A stretch of 45,054 bases of DNA. It comes from Lujinxingiaceae bacterium. GTDB lineage: Bacteria; Myxococcota_A; Bradymonadia; Bradymonadales; Bradymonadaceae. Every line of letters begins with the position of its first letter. The stretch's first letter is position 1. The notes under the pieces are model-generated. The model made no database searches. It was not told the origin of the DNA and worked only from the letters and a program-made list of their open reading frames with translations. This document shows, one piece after another, positions 34,856 to 43,572 of this stretch. Made by a program: the position numbers and the translations under genes. The stretch spans positions 1 to 45,054 of the forward strand of contig JACCWM010000072.1 of assembly GCA_013697635.1 (NCBI GenBank), given 5' to 3'.

Positions 34856-35197
34856 ATGACGATCTTAAGAGAGCAAGCCCGCGCCCTTTGCACCGACGAC
34901 GAGTATGTTTTGTACGAGGCCAGCTTTGGCAAGCCACTCGAAGGCCTGAGCCTGTCCGAGCTGCGCGAGAACATCGCGCGCACCCGGCGCGCCCGTGACA
35001 AGTTTCGCGATCTGGCAAAGCGCCAACGCCTCGAGCAGCGCGGCAAAAAAGAGCCCAGCGGCCAGACGCCCGCCCAGGGAAACGATCGTAGCGAGCAAAA
35101 GGTCACCTTGTTCCAACAAACCCTCGATCGCTTCGCGACGCGCTTGGAGAGCCTCGAGCCCGGCGCCACGGACGGCCTCGACGAGGTCAGTGACTGA
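34856..35197 (+). CDS. Small conserved protein, unknown function
   Basis: The ATG at 34856 is preceded by AAGGTG at five bases, and the product is 113 residues. It is soluble, highly charged and largely helical. Residues 12-60 (CTDDEYVLYEASFGKPLEGL, RTRRARDKFRDLAKRQ) recall small uncharacterised proteins of soil bacteria with a DDEYxLYEASF start followed by a basic helix. The basic stretch could contact nucleic acid, but nothing shows this. It has its own candidate promoter. Confidence 0.65.
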   Translation: MTILREQARALCTDDEYVLYEASFGKPLEGLSLSELRENIARTRRARDKFRDLAKRQRLEQRGKKEPSGQTPAQGNDRSEQKVTLFQQTLDRFATRLESLEPGATDGLDEVSD

Positions 35198-35333
35198 GCG
35201 GCGTTTGGTCTGCGAAACCGAGGCCAATCTGCGCTGGGCGACTGGAAACAGGTAGTGGAAGTGACTATCGTTTCTGGCCATGACTTGCGCATGAATGGCA
35301 TCAACCAGCTCTACTCCATGAACCGGAGCACGC

Positions 35334-35795
35334 GTGAACAACGAAAACGACAGCAACGACGCCGATCGCAACGCTGTCGGTGACGCCGACGAGGCGCAGA
35401 AGCCCGACAATGTCGTTCACATCGATTTCAAACGCGGCAAGAACCGCGGCAACCCGCCCACACCCGCCTCCGAGGTGATCGAGTTTGCGGATCCTCGGGA
35501 CAAAGACAAGCTCAAGGCCTTCTCCGAGCTCATCGAGAACGGCATGGTTATGGTCACGATTGATGCGCGCTCACGCAATGTGACCATCCCCGCCCAGTTT
35601 CGCTCGATGAGTGAGCTGCGCCTGAACTTCTCGCACCTCTTTGGCATCAAAGACTTTGAATACGACGTGATGTCGATCCGTGCCTCGCTCTCCTTTGACG
35701 GCAAGCCTTACTTTTGCGAGATCCCGTGGGCGGCCGTGACGATGCTCTACGGCCACGAGTCCGGTGCCGTCGTGCTCTTTGAGGAGCCCGAATAG
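35334..35795 (+). CDS. SspB-like ClpXP adaptor domain protein
   Basis: GTG at 35334 with CGGAG eight bases upstream gives 153 residues. After a disordered acidic N-terminus of about 50 residues, the rest matches the SspB fold: VTIPAQFRSMSELRLNFSHL, then SIRASLSFDGKPYFCEIPWA and AVTMLYGHESG. SspB tethers ssrA-tagged or other substrates to ClpXP. Unlike E. coli SspB, the variable tail is at the N-terminus and the C-terminal ClpX-binding motif is not evident, so adaptor function is likely but not certain. Its stop codon TAG directly abuts the stop of the convergent hslO gene (TAGCTA, 35793-35798). Confidence 0.8.
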   Translation: MNNENDSNDADRNAVGDADEAQKPDNVVHIDFKRGKNRGNPPTPASEVIEFADPRDKDKLKAFSELIENGMVMVTIDARSRNVTIPAQFRSMSELRLNFSHLFGIKDFEYDVMSIRASLSFDGKPYFCEIPWAAVTMLYGHESGAVVLFEEPE

Positions 35796-36662
35796 CTACG
35801 AGTTTTTTTGGACATCGATCGCCTCGCGATCGATGTCGTAGACCTTGCCGCAGTAGTCGCAGTCGATCGAGACCTCGTCGTCGCCAGCAAAGAGTTCTTC
35901 GAGATCGTCGTCGCTCAAGGTGGCCAGCGCCGTTGCGACGCGCTCTTCGCTGCAATTGCAGCCGTAGTACACCTCGTTCTCAGCCAGGATCGTGTGGGGG
36001 ATGTTGCCAAAGAGCTGGTGTAGGAGCACCTCGGGTGCGCCCAGCGTGCGCTCGAGCAGCAATTCGATGGCACTTGCGCGCTCGAGGCGCGCGATGACCA
36101 CGGCCAACATCTCGGCGTCGGCGCCGGGCAAAAGCTGCACGAGGTATCCGCCGGCGTGCACGACGCGCCCGGTTTCGTCGAAAATGCTACCCACGGCGAT
36201 CACCGAGTGCACCTGCTCCGAGCTTGCCAGATAGGTCATCAGCGCCTGGGAGACGCCGCCCTCGGCCGTGGTCTCGACCACGCCCTGGTGGAGCGCGCCG
36301 CCGTGGACGGCGCGGATCACGGTCAAATGGGTCGCATCACCGAGCTCGAGCGGCGTATCGAGCGGCAGTTGAACCAGCCCGCGTGTCTGGCCTTCGGGAA
36401 AGGAGTCGGCCGTCACGCTGCCAAAGATCGGATGCTTGAGCACGGCTTGCAGGCGGTAATCGGGCGCCATGGCTTCACGCAGCAGTACGGCGCCGACCAC
36501 CAGGTTGGCCACCAAGCGCCGGTCATCTTCGTCGCCGACGCCCTGGGCATCGAGCACGCCCTGGGCCGTGTTGGTGGCGCAAATGGTGATGATGCGAAAG
36601 CTGCCATCTTCGGTCATTGCGCGCAAAACGCCGTCACTTCTCTGTTCGATCTTGCGTGGCAT
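35796..36662 (-). CDS. hslO: Redox-regulated chaperone Hsp33
   Basis: The 288-residue protein has the Hsp33 body and the four zinc-binding Cys of the C-terminal redox switch: C235 and C237 (YGCNCSEERV) and C268 and C271 (CDYCGK). Under oxidation with unfolding stress the zinc is lost, disulfides form and the holdase is activated in the cytoplasm. The conserved GGYLVQLLPGAD and FGNIPHTILA segments are present. The ATG at 36662 lies 3 bases after the stop of the thiolase gene on the same strand, so the two are co-transcribed, an uncommon pairing. It is convergent with the SspB-like gene with no spacer between stops. Confidence 0.93.
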   Translation of the reverse strand: MPRKIEQRSDGVLRAMTEDGSFRIITICATNTAQGVLDAQGVGDEDDRRLVANLVVGAVLLREAMAPDYRLQAVLKHPIFGSVTADSFPEGQTRGLVQLPLDTPLELGDATHLTVIRAVHGGALHQGVVETTAEGGVSQALMTYLASSEQVHSVIAVGSIFDETGRVVHAGGYLVQLLPGADAEMLAVVIARLERASAIELLLERTLGAPEVLLHQLFGNIPHTILAENEVYYGCNCSEERVATALATLSDDDLEELFAGDDEVSIDCDYCGKVYDIDREAIDVQKNS

Positions 36663-36665
36663 AGT

Positions 36666-37856
36666 TTAGCTACCCATCGGGCGGTACATGGTGACCACGG
36701 CCGCGCCGCCCAGGCCGAGGTTGTGCTGAAGGGCGACACGCGCGCCGCTGACCTGGCGCTCGTCGGCCATGTTGCGAAGCTGCCAGTTGAGCTCGGCGCA
36801 CTGGGCAAGACCGGTGGCTCCCAGCGGATGGCCCTTGGAGATCAGGCCGCCGGAGGGATTGACCACCCATTGGCCGCCATAGGTCAGCGCGCCGGCGTCG
36901 ATCAGCGCCCCCGCGCCGCCCTCGGCGCAAAGCCCGAGCGCCTCGTAGGTGACGAGCTCGTTGGCCGAGAAGCAGTCGTGCAGCTCGATCACGTCGACAT
37001 CCTCGGGGCCAAGGCCGGACTGCTCGTAGACTATCTGGGCGGCTTTTTGGGTCATGTCCGAGCCGATCAGCTTGATCGAGCTTTTTTCAAAGGAGCTTGG
37101 CAAATCGGTGGCCATGGCCATGCCGATGATCTCGACGGCGCGCTCTTCGAGGCCGTGGGCGCGAACGAAGGCTTCGCTGACCACGAGCGCGGCGGCGGCG
37201 CCGTCCGAGGTCGGGCAGCACTGCAGCATGGTGAGCGGGTCGTGGATCGGGCGCGAGGCCAGGATCTCCTCGAGCGTGTACTCGTCTCGAAACTGCGAGC
37301 GCGGGTTCTTGACCGAGTGCAGATGGTTCTTGTGGGCGATCTTGGCAAAATGCTCCTTGGTCGTGCCAAAGCGCTCCATGTGCTCGCGCCCGGCGTTGCC
37401 AAAGATTTGCGCCGCCGGCGGGGCCTTCTCCCAGCCGCGAAGCTCGGTCATCTTCTCGAAGTGGCGACCGAGCGGGTTGGTGCTCTCGCCAAAAGCGTTG
37501 GAGAGCGAGCCTTTTTGCATTTTTTCAAAGCCCACGGCCAGCACGCACTGGTTGATGCCGCCCTCGATCATCTGTTTGGCCAGCAACAGCGCCGAGGATC
37601 CCGTCGAGCAATTGTTGTTCACGTTATAGATCGGCACGCCGCTCAGGCCGAGCTCGTAGACGGCGCGCTGGCCGCAGGTCGAGTCACCGTAGACATAGCC
37701 GGCAAATACCTGTTCGATGAGATCGTAGCTGACGCCGGCGTCCTCGAGGGCCTGCGTGCCGGCCTCGCGCACCATGTCGGGATAGTCCCAGTCGCGGGTG
37801 CCCGGTTTTTCGAATTTCGTCATTCCGACGCCAACGACGTACACCTTTTGAGCCAT
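36666..37856 (-). CDS. SCP-x-type thiolase / lipid-transfer thiolase
   Basis: The ATG at 37856, with AAAGGAT eight bases upstream, gives 396 residues; the longer open frame has no better start. The family of non-decarboxylating thiolases related to mammalian SCP-x is shown by [16 protein letters not shown] with the nucleophile C83, [35 protein letters not shown] with the catalytic His, and the C-terminal [10 protein letters not shown]. Such enzymes cleave 3-ketoacyl-CoA thioesters, often branched or sterol side chains, without the SCP2 domain here. It heads a two-gene unit with hslO. Together with the FadE gene at the other end of the window it points to fatty acyl degradation. Confidence 0.88.
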   Translation of the reverse strand: MAQKVYVVGVGMTKFEKPGTRDWDYPDMVREAGTQALEDAGVSYDLIEQVFAGYVYGDSTCGQRAVYELGLSGVPIYNVNNNCSTGSSALLLAKQMIEGGINQCVLAVGFEKMQKGSLSNAFGESTNPLGRHFEKMTELRGWEKAPPAAQIFGNAGREHMERFGTTKEHFAKIAHKNHLHSVKNPRSQFRDEYTLEEILASRPIHDPLTMLQCCPTSDGAAAALVVSEAFVRAHGLEERAVEIIGMAMATDLPSSFEKSSIKLIGSDMTQKAAQIVYEQSGLGPEDVDVIELHDCFSANELVTYEALGLCAEGGAGALIDAGALTYGGQWVVNPSGGLISKGHPLGATGLAQCAELNWQLRNMADERQVSGARVALQHNLGLGGAAVVTMYRPMGS

Positions 37857-37925
37857 GGCTAGTATCCTTTCACGTGTGATGAGTTGGTCGGGCCGGGCAG
37901 ACCGGCGCTGGGAAGAGAACATCCA

Positions 37926-39077
37926 ATGAGCGCGCCGTATTCGGCGCCAGAGGCGATCATGAGCACGCATCATCCATTGCAGAAAAATGGACCAGCGGCA
38001 ACCTTCGTCACCTGGAACGTCGGCCTTTTGCGCGGCTTCGTTCCCTATGCCGGCGCGCGCCGCGAGGCCGTGGCCGAGGCCGTGGCATGCCTTGCGGCGG
38101 ACATCGTCTGTCTGCAAGAGGTGTGGCTGTTCGAAGACGCCACGGGCCGCTGGGTTGCCGACGACATCGAGCTTGTCGTCGACACCGCCCGTGCCCGTTT
38201 TGCCCACCACCACGTGGTGATCACCGAGGCCGGCGATGCCAGCACCTGCTGTGAGCCCGGTGAACTCGACGAACTGTTGGCCTGCATCGAGAAGAACTGC
38301 GCCGATGCCAGCGCCGAGTCACTGGCCGAGTTGGCCGCACAACACTGCCACCAGCAGTTTTTGGCGCTCTCATCGGGCTGTCAGGCCTGCATCGCGGCTA
38401 ATTTGGGCAAGCCGATCGAGCAGATCGCGGCCATTTGCAAGGATAAGAGCAGCGGTTTTACCGCCCATGGCCACAACGGCGTCTTGTTGCTCTCGCGAAC
38501 GCCCTTTAGCGCGCTCGGTCACCTGGAGCTACCCGGCGCGCTGGTCAAACGCGTGGTCTTGCACGCGCGCGTGGTGCTCGAGGCGCTTGGCGAGGTCGAC
38601 GTGTTTGCGACCCATCTGGCCGCCGATTTGAGCTACAAGATCGCCTATCCGGGGGGCGAATTTGCGAGCTTTGAGCAGGAGCACGCCGCTCAGGTCGAGC
38701 ACTTGTTGGCCTACATCGATCAGCGCGTGGGCAGTGGTTTTGCCGTAATCATGGGCGATCTCAACTGCGGTCCGAGCAAGGGCGACATCGTCGGGGAGCT
38801 CGAGTCCAACTACAACCGGCTCGTCGAGGCGGGCTTCTTCAACCCCTATGTCGACCCCCAGGCGTCGCCACGAGCGACCTACAGCAGTGAGAATACACTA
38901 AACAAGCCGGGCAAGGCCGAGAAGGTGATCGATCATGTGTTGATCCGGGGCCCGCGGGCCGTCGAAGTGCTCGAGGCTGTGCGGATCATGGACGAGACGG
39001 CGCCGATCGTGGTCGAGGGTGAGCAGCAGGCGTTGCACCTTTCGGATCACTACGGGTTGCGAGTGGTCGTGAAGTGA
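37926..39077 (+). CDS. Endonuclease/exonuclease/phosphatase-fold hydrolase with Cys-rich insert
   Basis: The ATG at 37926, after GAAGAGA, gives 383 residues; ATG 37959 is an alternative. The EEP (DNase I/sphingomyelinase) fold is shown by TWNVGL with N31, LQEVW with metal-binding E65, [17 protein letters not shown] and the final LSDHYGLRV His. These residues are intact, so it should be an active phosphodiesterase; neutral sphingomyelinase-like and nuclease roles are both possible. Between residues about 105 and 172 is an insert with eight Cys (C108, C109, C120, C125, C141, C152, C155, C171), not part of the fold. No signal peptide is evident despite the Cys pattern. It is divergent from the thiolase gene. 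Confidence 0.83.
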   Translation: MSAPYSAPEAIMSTHHPLQKNGPAATFVTWNVGLLRGFVPYAGARREAVAEAVACLAADIVCLQEVWLFEDATGRWVADDIELVVDTARARFAHHHVVITEAGDASTCCEPGELDELLACIEKNCADASAESLAELAAQHCHQQFLALSSGCQACIAANLGKPIEQIAAICKDKSSGFTAHGHNGVLLLSRTPFSALGHLELPGALVKRVVLHARVVLEALGEVDVFATHLAADLSYKIAYPGGEFASFEQEHAAQVEHLLAYIDQRVGSGFAVIMGDLNCGPSKGDIVGELESNYNRLVEAGFFNPYVDPQASPRATYSSENTLNKPGKAEKVIDHVLIRGPRAVEVLEAVRIMDETAPIVVEGEQQALHLSDHYGLRVVVK

Positions 39078-39111
39078 GCGCGTATTTTGGGGTCGCCTTG
39101 GCCAGGCGACG

Positions 39112-40581
39112 CTATTTGACCGCGACCGGCTCGACGACGGGCTCGACGGCGGCGGCGCCCGGCAAATTTGCCCGCATGTAGTTGTCCTTGAGCGTGTCGA
39201 AGGTGGCGATCAGTGTGTCGCGCTCGCGCATGAGCTGGCGGATGAGGTTTCGGCGCGTGCGAAACATGGTGCGCGCCAGGATGCGATCGCGGTAGCGCAT
39301 GATCTGGCGGCGGTAGCGAAGAAAAAAGAAGCCCGCCGGTGAGAGCGACAAGACGTAGAGCAGGGTCACGATCCAGGAGGCGCTCAGATGCCAGATGGCC
39401 CAGCCCTGGGCGGCATAAAAGAGCGGGTAGGCAAACATGCCGGTGACAAAGCCGGTGATCGCGCGCATCGCCTCGTCGGGCGCGCGCATCGTGAGCGACC
39501 GGGTGATCTTGAAGGGCAAAAAATTGTTGATCAGGCCCCAGACGGCCAGCGGGCCGAAGACCAGGGCGTAGTAGGTGAACTTGAGTGAGTCCTTGCGCCG
39601 GGAGAGCGTCTCGGGTGGGCGGTTGAGAAAGTCCTGGTGCAGGCGCACCTGGCGCATGTGGTCCTTGTAGCGGCGAATGTCCATGCGCACGCGGGCGACC
39701 ATGGCCGGGTCGTGTTGTTGGTAGTAGGAGACGGCGTCGGCGATGTACTGCTCGATGACGAAGCGGTCGTCGAGGTCGGGTTTGACGCCGGGCGTGGCGC
39801 GTACTTCATCAAAGAGGCGGTCACGCATGCCGCGCGTGTCCAGGCGGATATCGCCAATGAGTTCGCTGAGCAGCTCCTGGCCGTAGATCTGGTTGATGTC
39901 GCGCACGAGCTGGTGATGGCGGTCGTCGTCGATGTGGGTGGCGAGCTGACGGATGTCCTCCTGGACGGCGTCGGTGAGCGCGCGCACGGCCGCGCGCGGG
40001 TCGGCGCGGTGAGCGTCGGCGTAATCGCTGACATTGATGGCGCGGCCAAAGCGCACGAGCACGCTCGACAAGAAGCGATCGCGGTTCTCGAAGTTGAGGC
40101 CAACCGGGATGATCTGCAGGCCGAGCTGGAAGTCATTTTTGGCCTCGGCGGCAAGTGCGATGCGCGCGGTGCCGGTCTTGATGTCGCGCACGCGCCGCTC
40201 GAGCGAGTTCTGTCCCTCGGGAAAGATGCCGATGCAGCCGTCTTCCTCGAGCACTTCGTAGGCGCGCCGAAAGCTGTCCTCGTTGCGCGGGCTGTCGGCT
40301 TCGCTCTCCTTGGCCTGGTAGACCGGGATCACGCCGCACTGATTGAAGAGCGTAGCCACCAGCGGGTTTTCGAAGAGCTGGCTCTTGGCCATGTAGTGGA
40401 TTTGTCGGCGAGTCTGCGCGCCCAAAATCACGGTGTCCATGATCGAGTTGGGATGGTTTGCCGCGAAGATAACCGGTGCGTCTTGGGGGATGGTCTCCTG
40501 GCCCATGGCCTGGATGTCCACAAAATACAGCTCCAGCCCGTAGCGCAACGTCTGACGCAATATCCTGTACAGGACTGTCAT
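39112..40581 (-). CDS. Membrane acyltransferase, Gpt2/PlsC-like
   Basis: The 489-residue protein has an acyltransferase domain in its first 260 residues: NHPNSIMD (H43, D49, the spacing of the Gpt2/Sct1 subgroup), then GIFPEGQNSLERRVRDIKTG and QIIPVGLNFENRDRFLSSVL. This subgroup acylates glycerol-3-phosphate or dihydroxyacetone phosphate. The C-terminal half holds three or four membrane helices and a basic tail. ATG at 40581 has GGAG six bases ahead. It is the third of three same-strand genes with a TM2 protein and an alkylglycerone-phosphate-synthase-like enzyme; acyl-DHAP made here could feed that enzyme (inference). Confidence 0.86.
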   Translation of the reverse strand: MTVLYRILRQTLRYGLELYFVDIQAMGQETIPQDAPVIFAANHPNSIMDTVILGAQTRRQIHYMAKSQLFENPLVATLFNQCGVIPVYQAKESEADSPRNEDSFRRAYEVLEEDGCIGIFPEGQNSLERRVRDIKTGTARIALAAEAKNDFQLGLQIIPVGLNFENRDRFLSSVLVRFGRAINVSDYADAHRADPRAAVRALTDAVQEDIRQLATHIDDDRHHQLVRDINQIYGQELLSELIGDIRLDTRGMRDRLFDEVRATPGVKPDLDDRFVIEQYIADAVSYYQQHDPAMVARVRMDIRRYKDHMRQVRLHQDFLNRPPETLSRRKDSLKFTYYALVFGPLAVWGLINNFLPFKITRSLTMRAPDEAMRAITGFVTGMFAYPLFYAAQGWAIWHLSASWIVTLLYVLSLSPAGFFFLRYRRQIMRYRDRILARTMFRTRRNLIRQLMRERDTLIATFDTLKDNYMRANLPGAAAVEPVVEPVAVK

Positions 40582-40646
40582 GACGCTCCATCAAGACAAT
40601 AGCGTAAGTGGTCAACAAGGCCTGCGCACATGCAGGTAGAAAAGCT

Positions 40647-41576
40647 TCAGTGAGGAAGCGAGCGGCGCTCCTGGGCGACCTTGTAAGCATCGACGATCGA
40701 CCAGATGCTCACGATCCATCCCAGCAAGAATATCCAGCTCACAATGCAGCCGATGAACATGCCCATGCCCTTGCCAAACTCGCCGTTGTACCACTGGCCG
40801 CCGCCGACGACGAGGAAGCTGAGCAGCGCTGCCACGCCCGGATTGGCCTCATGGCGCACTTCTTTGAGCTGACCCTGGCGGTGGTTGTAGGGCACCATCG
40901 GGCCGTGCTGGGGCTGGGTGCCCGGCGCCCAGCTCTGGCCCTGCTGCGGGCCATAGTAGGGGTTTTGGGTCTGGGTCTGGGCGCCGCCATAGGGAGGTTG
41001 GCCCGGATACGGGTTGGCTCCCGGATAGGCTCCGGGCGGATACGGGGGGTGTTGTTGGTGCTGGTATTGGGACGGGTGGTACGGTTGTTGATACTGGTTC
41101 TGTGGTGCGTGATGGGGCGCATAGCGGCCCTGCTGGTCGACGCTGCCATCGTAGCCCGAGGCGTCTTGGACGGGCGGCGCCTGGCCGTATTGCGAAGGCC
41201 GGGGCACATAGCCATGGCCCTGTTGTGGGGCGTAATGGTGTGGGGGGCCCACCGGGTGAGGCTGATGTGGGTGCGAAGGCGCATGCGAGTAATGCCCGTG
41301 CTGCTGAGGCCCAGACGGCGCGCCGGGCGGCGGTCGCACTGCAGCGCTTGGCCCCTGGCGTTTGAGGCGCTCGCGCTCGCTTGCGGGCAAGGCGTAGCTG
41401 ATGTTGCCCTCGGAATCGAACTGAATGTCTAGCGTGCCGCTTCGGACCAACTCGTCGAGCAGCTCCGCGGTCTCGTGCGAGCCGATGTGCAAGCGATACG
41501 CGAGAAATGCGGGCGTGAGCTCCTCGACGCGTTCTTCATAGAAAAGGGCCAGGACGGCAAATTCTCGGTCAGTCAT
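40647..41576 (-). CDS. TM2-domain protein with winged-helix-like N-terminus and PYQ-rich linker
   Basis: The ATG at 41576 gives 309 residues; a TTG 24 codons upstream is less likely. Residues 1-75 are helical with a short hairpin (FAVLALFYEERVEELTPAFL, ELLDELVRSGTLDIQFDSEG), a winged-helix-like plan. Residues about 80-235 are Pro/Tyr/Gln/His-rich low complexity. The end is a TM2 domain: basic and Gly entry (GVAALLSFLVVGGGQWYNGE), two helices and the WSIVDAYKVAQERR exit, in which Asp follows the second helix as expected. TM2 proteins sit in the inner membrane; their roles are mostly unknown. It lies between the AGPS-like gene and the acyltransferase gene, gaps of 104 and 65 bases. Confidence 0.8.
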   Translation of the reverse strand: MTDREFAVLALFYEERVEELTPAFLAYRLHIGSHETAELLDELVRSGTLDIQFDSEGNISYALPASERERLKRQGPSAAVRPPPGAPSGPQQHGHYSHAPSHPHQPHPVGPPHHYAPQQGHGYVPRPSQYGQAPPVQDASGYDGSVDQQGRYAPHHAPQNQYQQPYHPSQYQHQQHPPYPPGAYPGANPYPGQPPYGGAQTQTQNPYYGPQQGQSWAPGTQPQHGPMVPYNHRQGQLKEVRHEANPGVAALLSFLVVGGGQWYNGEFGKGMGMFIGCIVSWIFLLGWIVSIWSIVDAYKVAQERRSLPH

Positions 41577-41680
41577 CGCGTGAGCGCCTCGTGAGGTCTG
41601 GAGCCTGAAGTATTCTGCTCGCTGATAGTAAGCGACATGTCGATCCAATGCAAAGCACGCTTTTGTTTTGAGCGCCTGGC

Positions 41681-43294
41681 TCAGCGCCTCTCAGCCAGCA
41701 AGACACCGGGATTGAGAATGCCTGCCGGATCGAGCTCGCGCTTGACGGCGCCAAGGGCGCTGGCAAAGAGCTCGGGGCGCTCGTTTTCGTACCAGGGCCG
41801 GTGCAGGCGCCCTACGGCGTGGTGATGGGTGATCGTGCCACCTTCGGCCTGCAGGGCCTCGCACGCGGCCGCCTTGAGCTCGGCCCACTGCGACAACTCA
41901 CTGCCACGCACGGCCGGCGCAACGAAGGTGTAGTAGGGGGCCGGACCGTCCGGATAGACGTGGGTGAACCGGCAGGTGATCATGCCCGCTTTGCACACGC
42001 GCTTCATCGCCTCTTTGAGTGAGCCGATGATGTGTGCGTGCATGGCCTCGAAACGATCCCAGGTGCAGGCCGTCTCGAATGTATCGGCAATAACACCGAG
42101 ACTGACCATGTTATTCTGCAAATACGGTGCATCGAAGAAGGCCTGGCGCCAGCGCGAGCCGGCGTCTCGCGTGGCTGTGGGCGTGCTCGAGTGATCCTCG
42201 AAGATCGCCCCGTCCGGGCAGCGCCCGCCCAGTTCGAGGCAAAGCTCGAGGGCGTGGGTCATGCTCTGATCCTGAGGGTACTCGGCCGACTCGAAGCCCA
42301 ACAGGAGCACGTGACTGCCGTCGAAGACCACGGCGTTGAGCATGGCTTCGCGTTTGTCGAGCAGACGGCAATTCGAAGGGTGCAAGTAGGCCTGGGCGAT
42401 GCGCCGCGTGGCCTCGACGGCGCGCGCATAGTCGCTGAACAAGACGTTGGCCCGCGCGCGAAAGAGCGGGCGCGGTCGAATGCGCATCCAGGCCTCGGTG
42501 ATGATCCCCAGCGCGCCTTCCGAGCCCAACCAGAGCCTGTCCGGGCTGGGGCCAGCGCCGGATGCGGGCAGCCTCGGGGTCTGAACCAACCCACTTGGAG
42601 TGATGATGCGCATCGATTCGACAAAATCGTCGATGTGCGTATAGACCGTGGCAAAATGGCCGCCGGCGCGCGTGGCCAACCAGCCGCCCAACGTGGAGAA
42701 TTCGAAGGACTGCGGATAGTGGCGAAGCGAGAGCCCATAGACCTCGAGCTGGCGCTCGAGCTCGGGGCCGGTGGCACCGGCCTCGATGCGCGCAGCGCGT
42801 GAGATGGGGTCGACCTCAAGCACCCGGCCCATCGCGCGCATGTCCAACGAGAGCGTGCCGCTAAAGTCGCCCTCAACGGCCGGCTCGACGCCACCGACCA
42901 CGCTGGTGCCGCCACCAAAAGGGATCACCGCCACGCGCTCGGCCGATGCCCAGTCGAGTAGATCGACCACCTCGGTCTCATTGCGCGGGCGAGCGACCAG
43001 ATCGGGGGCCGAGCCAAAGTCGCCGTAGAAGCCGCGCACCAGGTCGCGGTAGGCCTTGCCATAGGTGTGTGTGATGCGCTCCTCGCGTGCATCGCTCAAA
43101 ATGGCGCTGAGCGCCGGCGCTATGGCCAGCCGACTCTGAGCAAGCGTTGCCGCCTCGAGTGAGACAGGCTCCTCGGGGCTCAGCGCCGCAAAGCCCAGCA
43201 TCTGCTCGACCATCTGGGCGAACTGCGCGCGCCCCTCCCGATCGGTAAAACGATCGGCATAGCCCCAACCCCAGTGACTCAACCTGCGTGTCAT
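41681..43294 (-). CDS. FAD-binding oxidase, alkylglycerone-phosphate synthase-like
   Basis: The 537-residue protein belongs to the vanillyl-alcohol-oxidase flavoproteins. The PP-type FAD domain is shown by VIPFGGGTSVVGGVEP, EAGATGPELE and HYPQSFEFSTLGGWLATRAG, the last being close to alkyl-DHAP synthase. The C-terminal HHHAVGRLHRPW keeps the three-His motif essential in the mammalian enzyme. That enzyme swaps the acyl chain of acyl-DHAP for a fatty alcohol, making the ether bond. Myxobacteria are known to contain ether lipids. Related D-lactate or glycolate oxidases are an alternative but lack this HHH context. The ATG at 43294 is not preceded by a strong Shine-Dalgarno. Confidence 0.82.
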   Translation of the reverse strand: MTRRLSHWGWGYADRFTDREGRAQFAQMVEQMLGFAALSPEEPVSLEAATLAQSRLAIAPALSAILSDAREERITHTYGKAYRDLVRGFYGDFGSAPDLVARPRNETEVVDLLDWASAERVAVIPFGGGTSVVGGVEPAVEGDFSGTLSLDMRAMGRVLEVDPISRAARIEAGATGPELERQLEVYGLSLRHYPQSFEFSTLGGWLATRAGGHFATVYTHIDDFVESMRIITPSGLVQTPRLPASGAGPSPDRLWLGSEGALGIITEAWMRIRPRPLFRARANVLFSDYARAVEATRRIAQAYLHPSNCRLLDKREAMLNAVVFDGSHVLLLGFESAEYPQDQSMTHALELCLELGGRCPDGAIFEDHSSTPTATRDAGSRWRQAFFDAPYLQNNMVSLGVIADTFETACTWDRFEAMHAHIIGSLKEAMKRVCKAGMITCRFTHVYPDGPAPYYTFVAPAVRGSELSQWAELKAAACEALQAEGGTITHHHAVGRLHRPWYENERPELFASALGAVKRELDPAGILNPGVLLAERR

Positions 43295-43341
43295 CGCTCA
43301 CGCTCCGTAGTGTTAATAGTGTGACTTATTTTGATATGCCG

Positions 43342-43373
43342 AAATTCTTGATTAAGATTGGTCTCTGTACAAT
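43342..43373 (+). promoter_or_regulatory. Candidate promoter region of the lipoprotein gene at 43573
   Basis: The 278 bases between 43294 and 43573 are AT-richer near 43320-43375 than their surroundings. TACAAT (43368-43373) is a good -10; the matching -35 at 17 bases, TTCTTG, is poor. If used, the 5' leader is about 195 bases, with several short stem-loops and no open frame I trust. No other gene is seen in this gap. Confidence 0.35.
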
Positions 43374-43572
43374 TCACCGCGAATCAGCAGGGACTGCTCT
43401 CACAGCTTTGGCTTTGAGGGCAGTGTAATCGGCCACCGACGGCCTTTGAAGGGCCGGGTTGCCGTTTGCCCAAACAGGCGCCGGTGCCAAGCGCGTGGTC
43501 TGGTCGCAAGACGTTCTGATGTTTTGATGATTGATAGTGCTTTTGCTCACTCTTTGATTTCGAGGAAAAATC

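Noticed and set aside
35801-35807. T-run after the SspB-like gene considered as a terminator
   Set aside because: It lies within the coding end of hslO (Lys-Asn codons on the other strand) and no convincing stem precedes it.
36156-37862. 568-codon plus-strand frame over hslO and the thiolase
   Set aside because: Its sequence is the complement of two well-recognised genes and matches nothing by itself.
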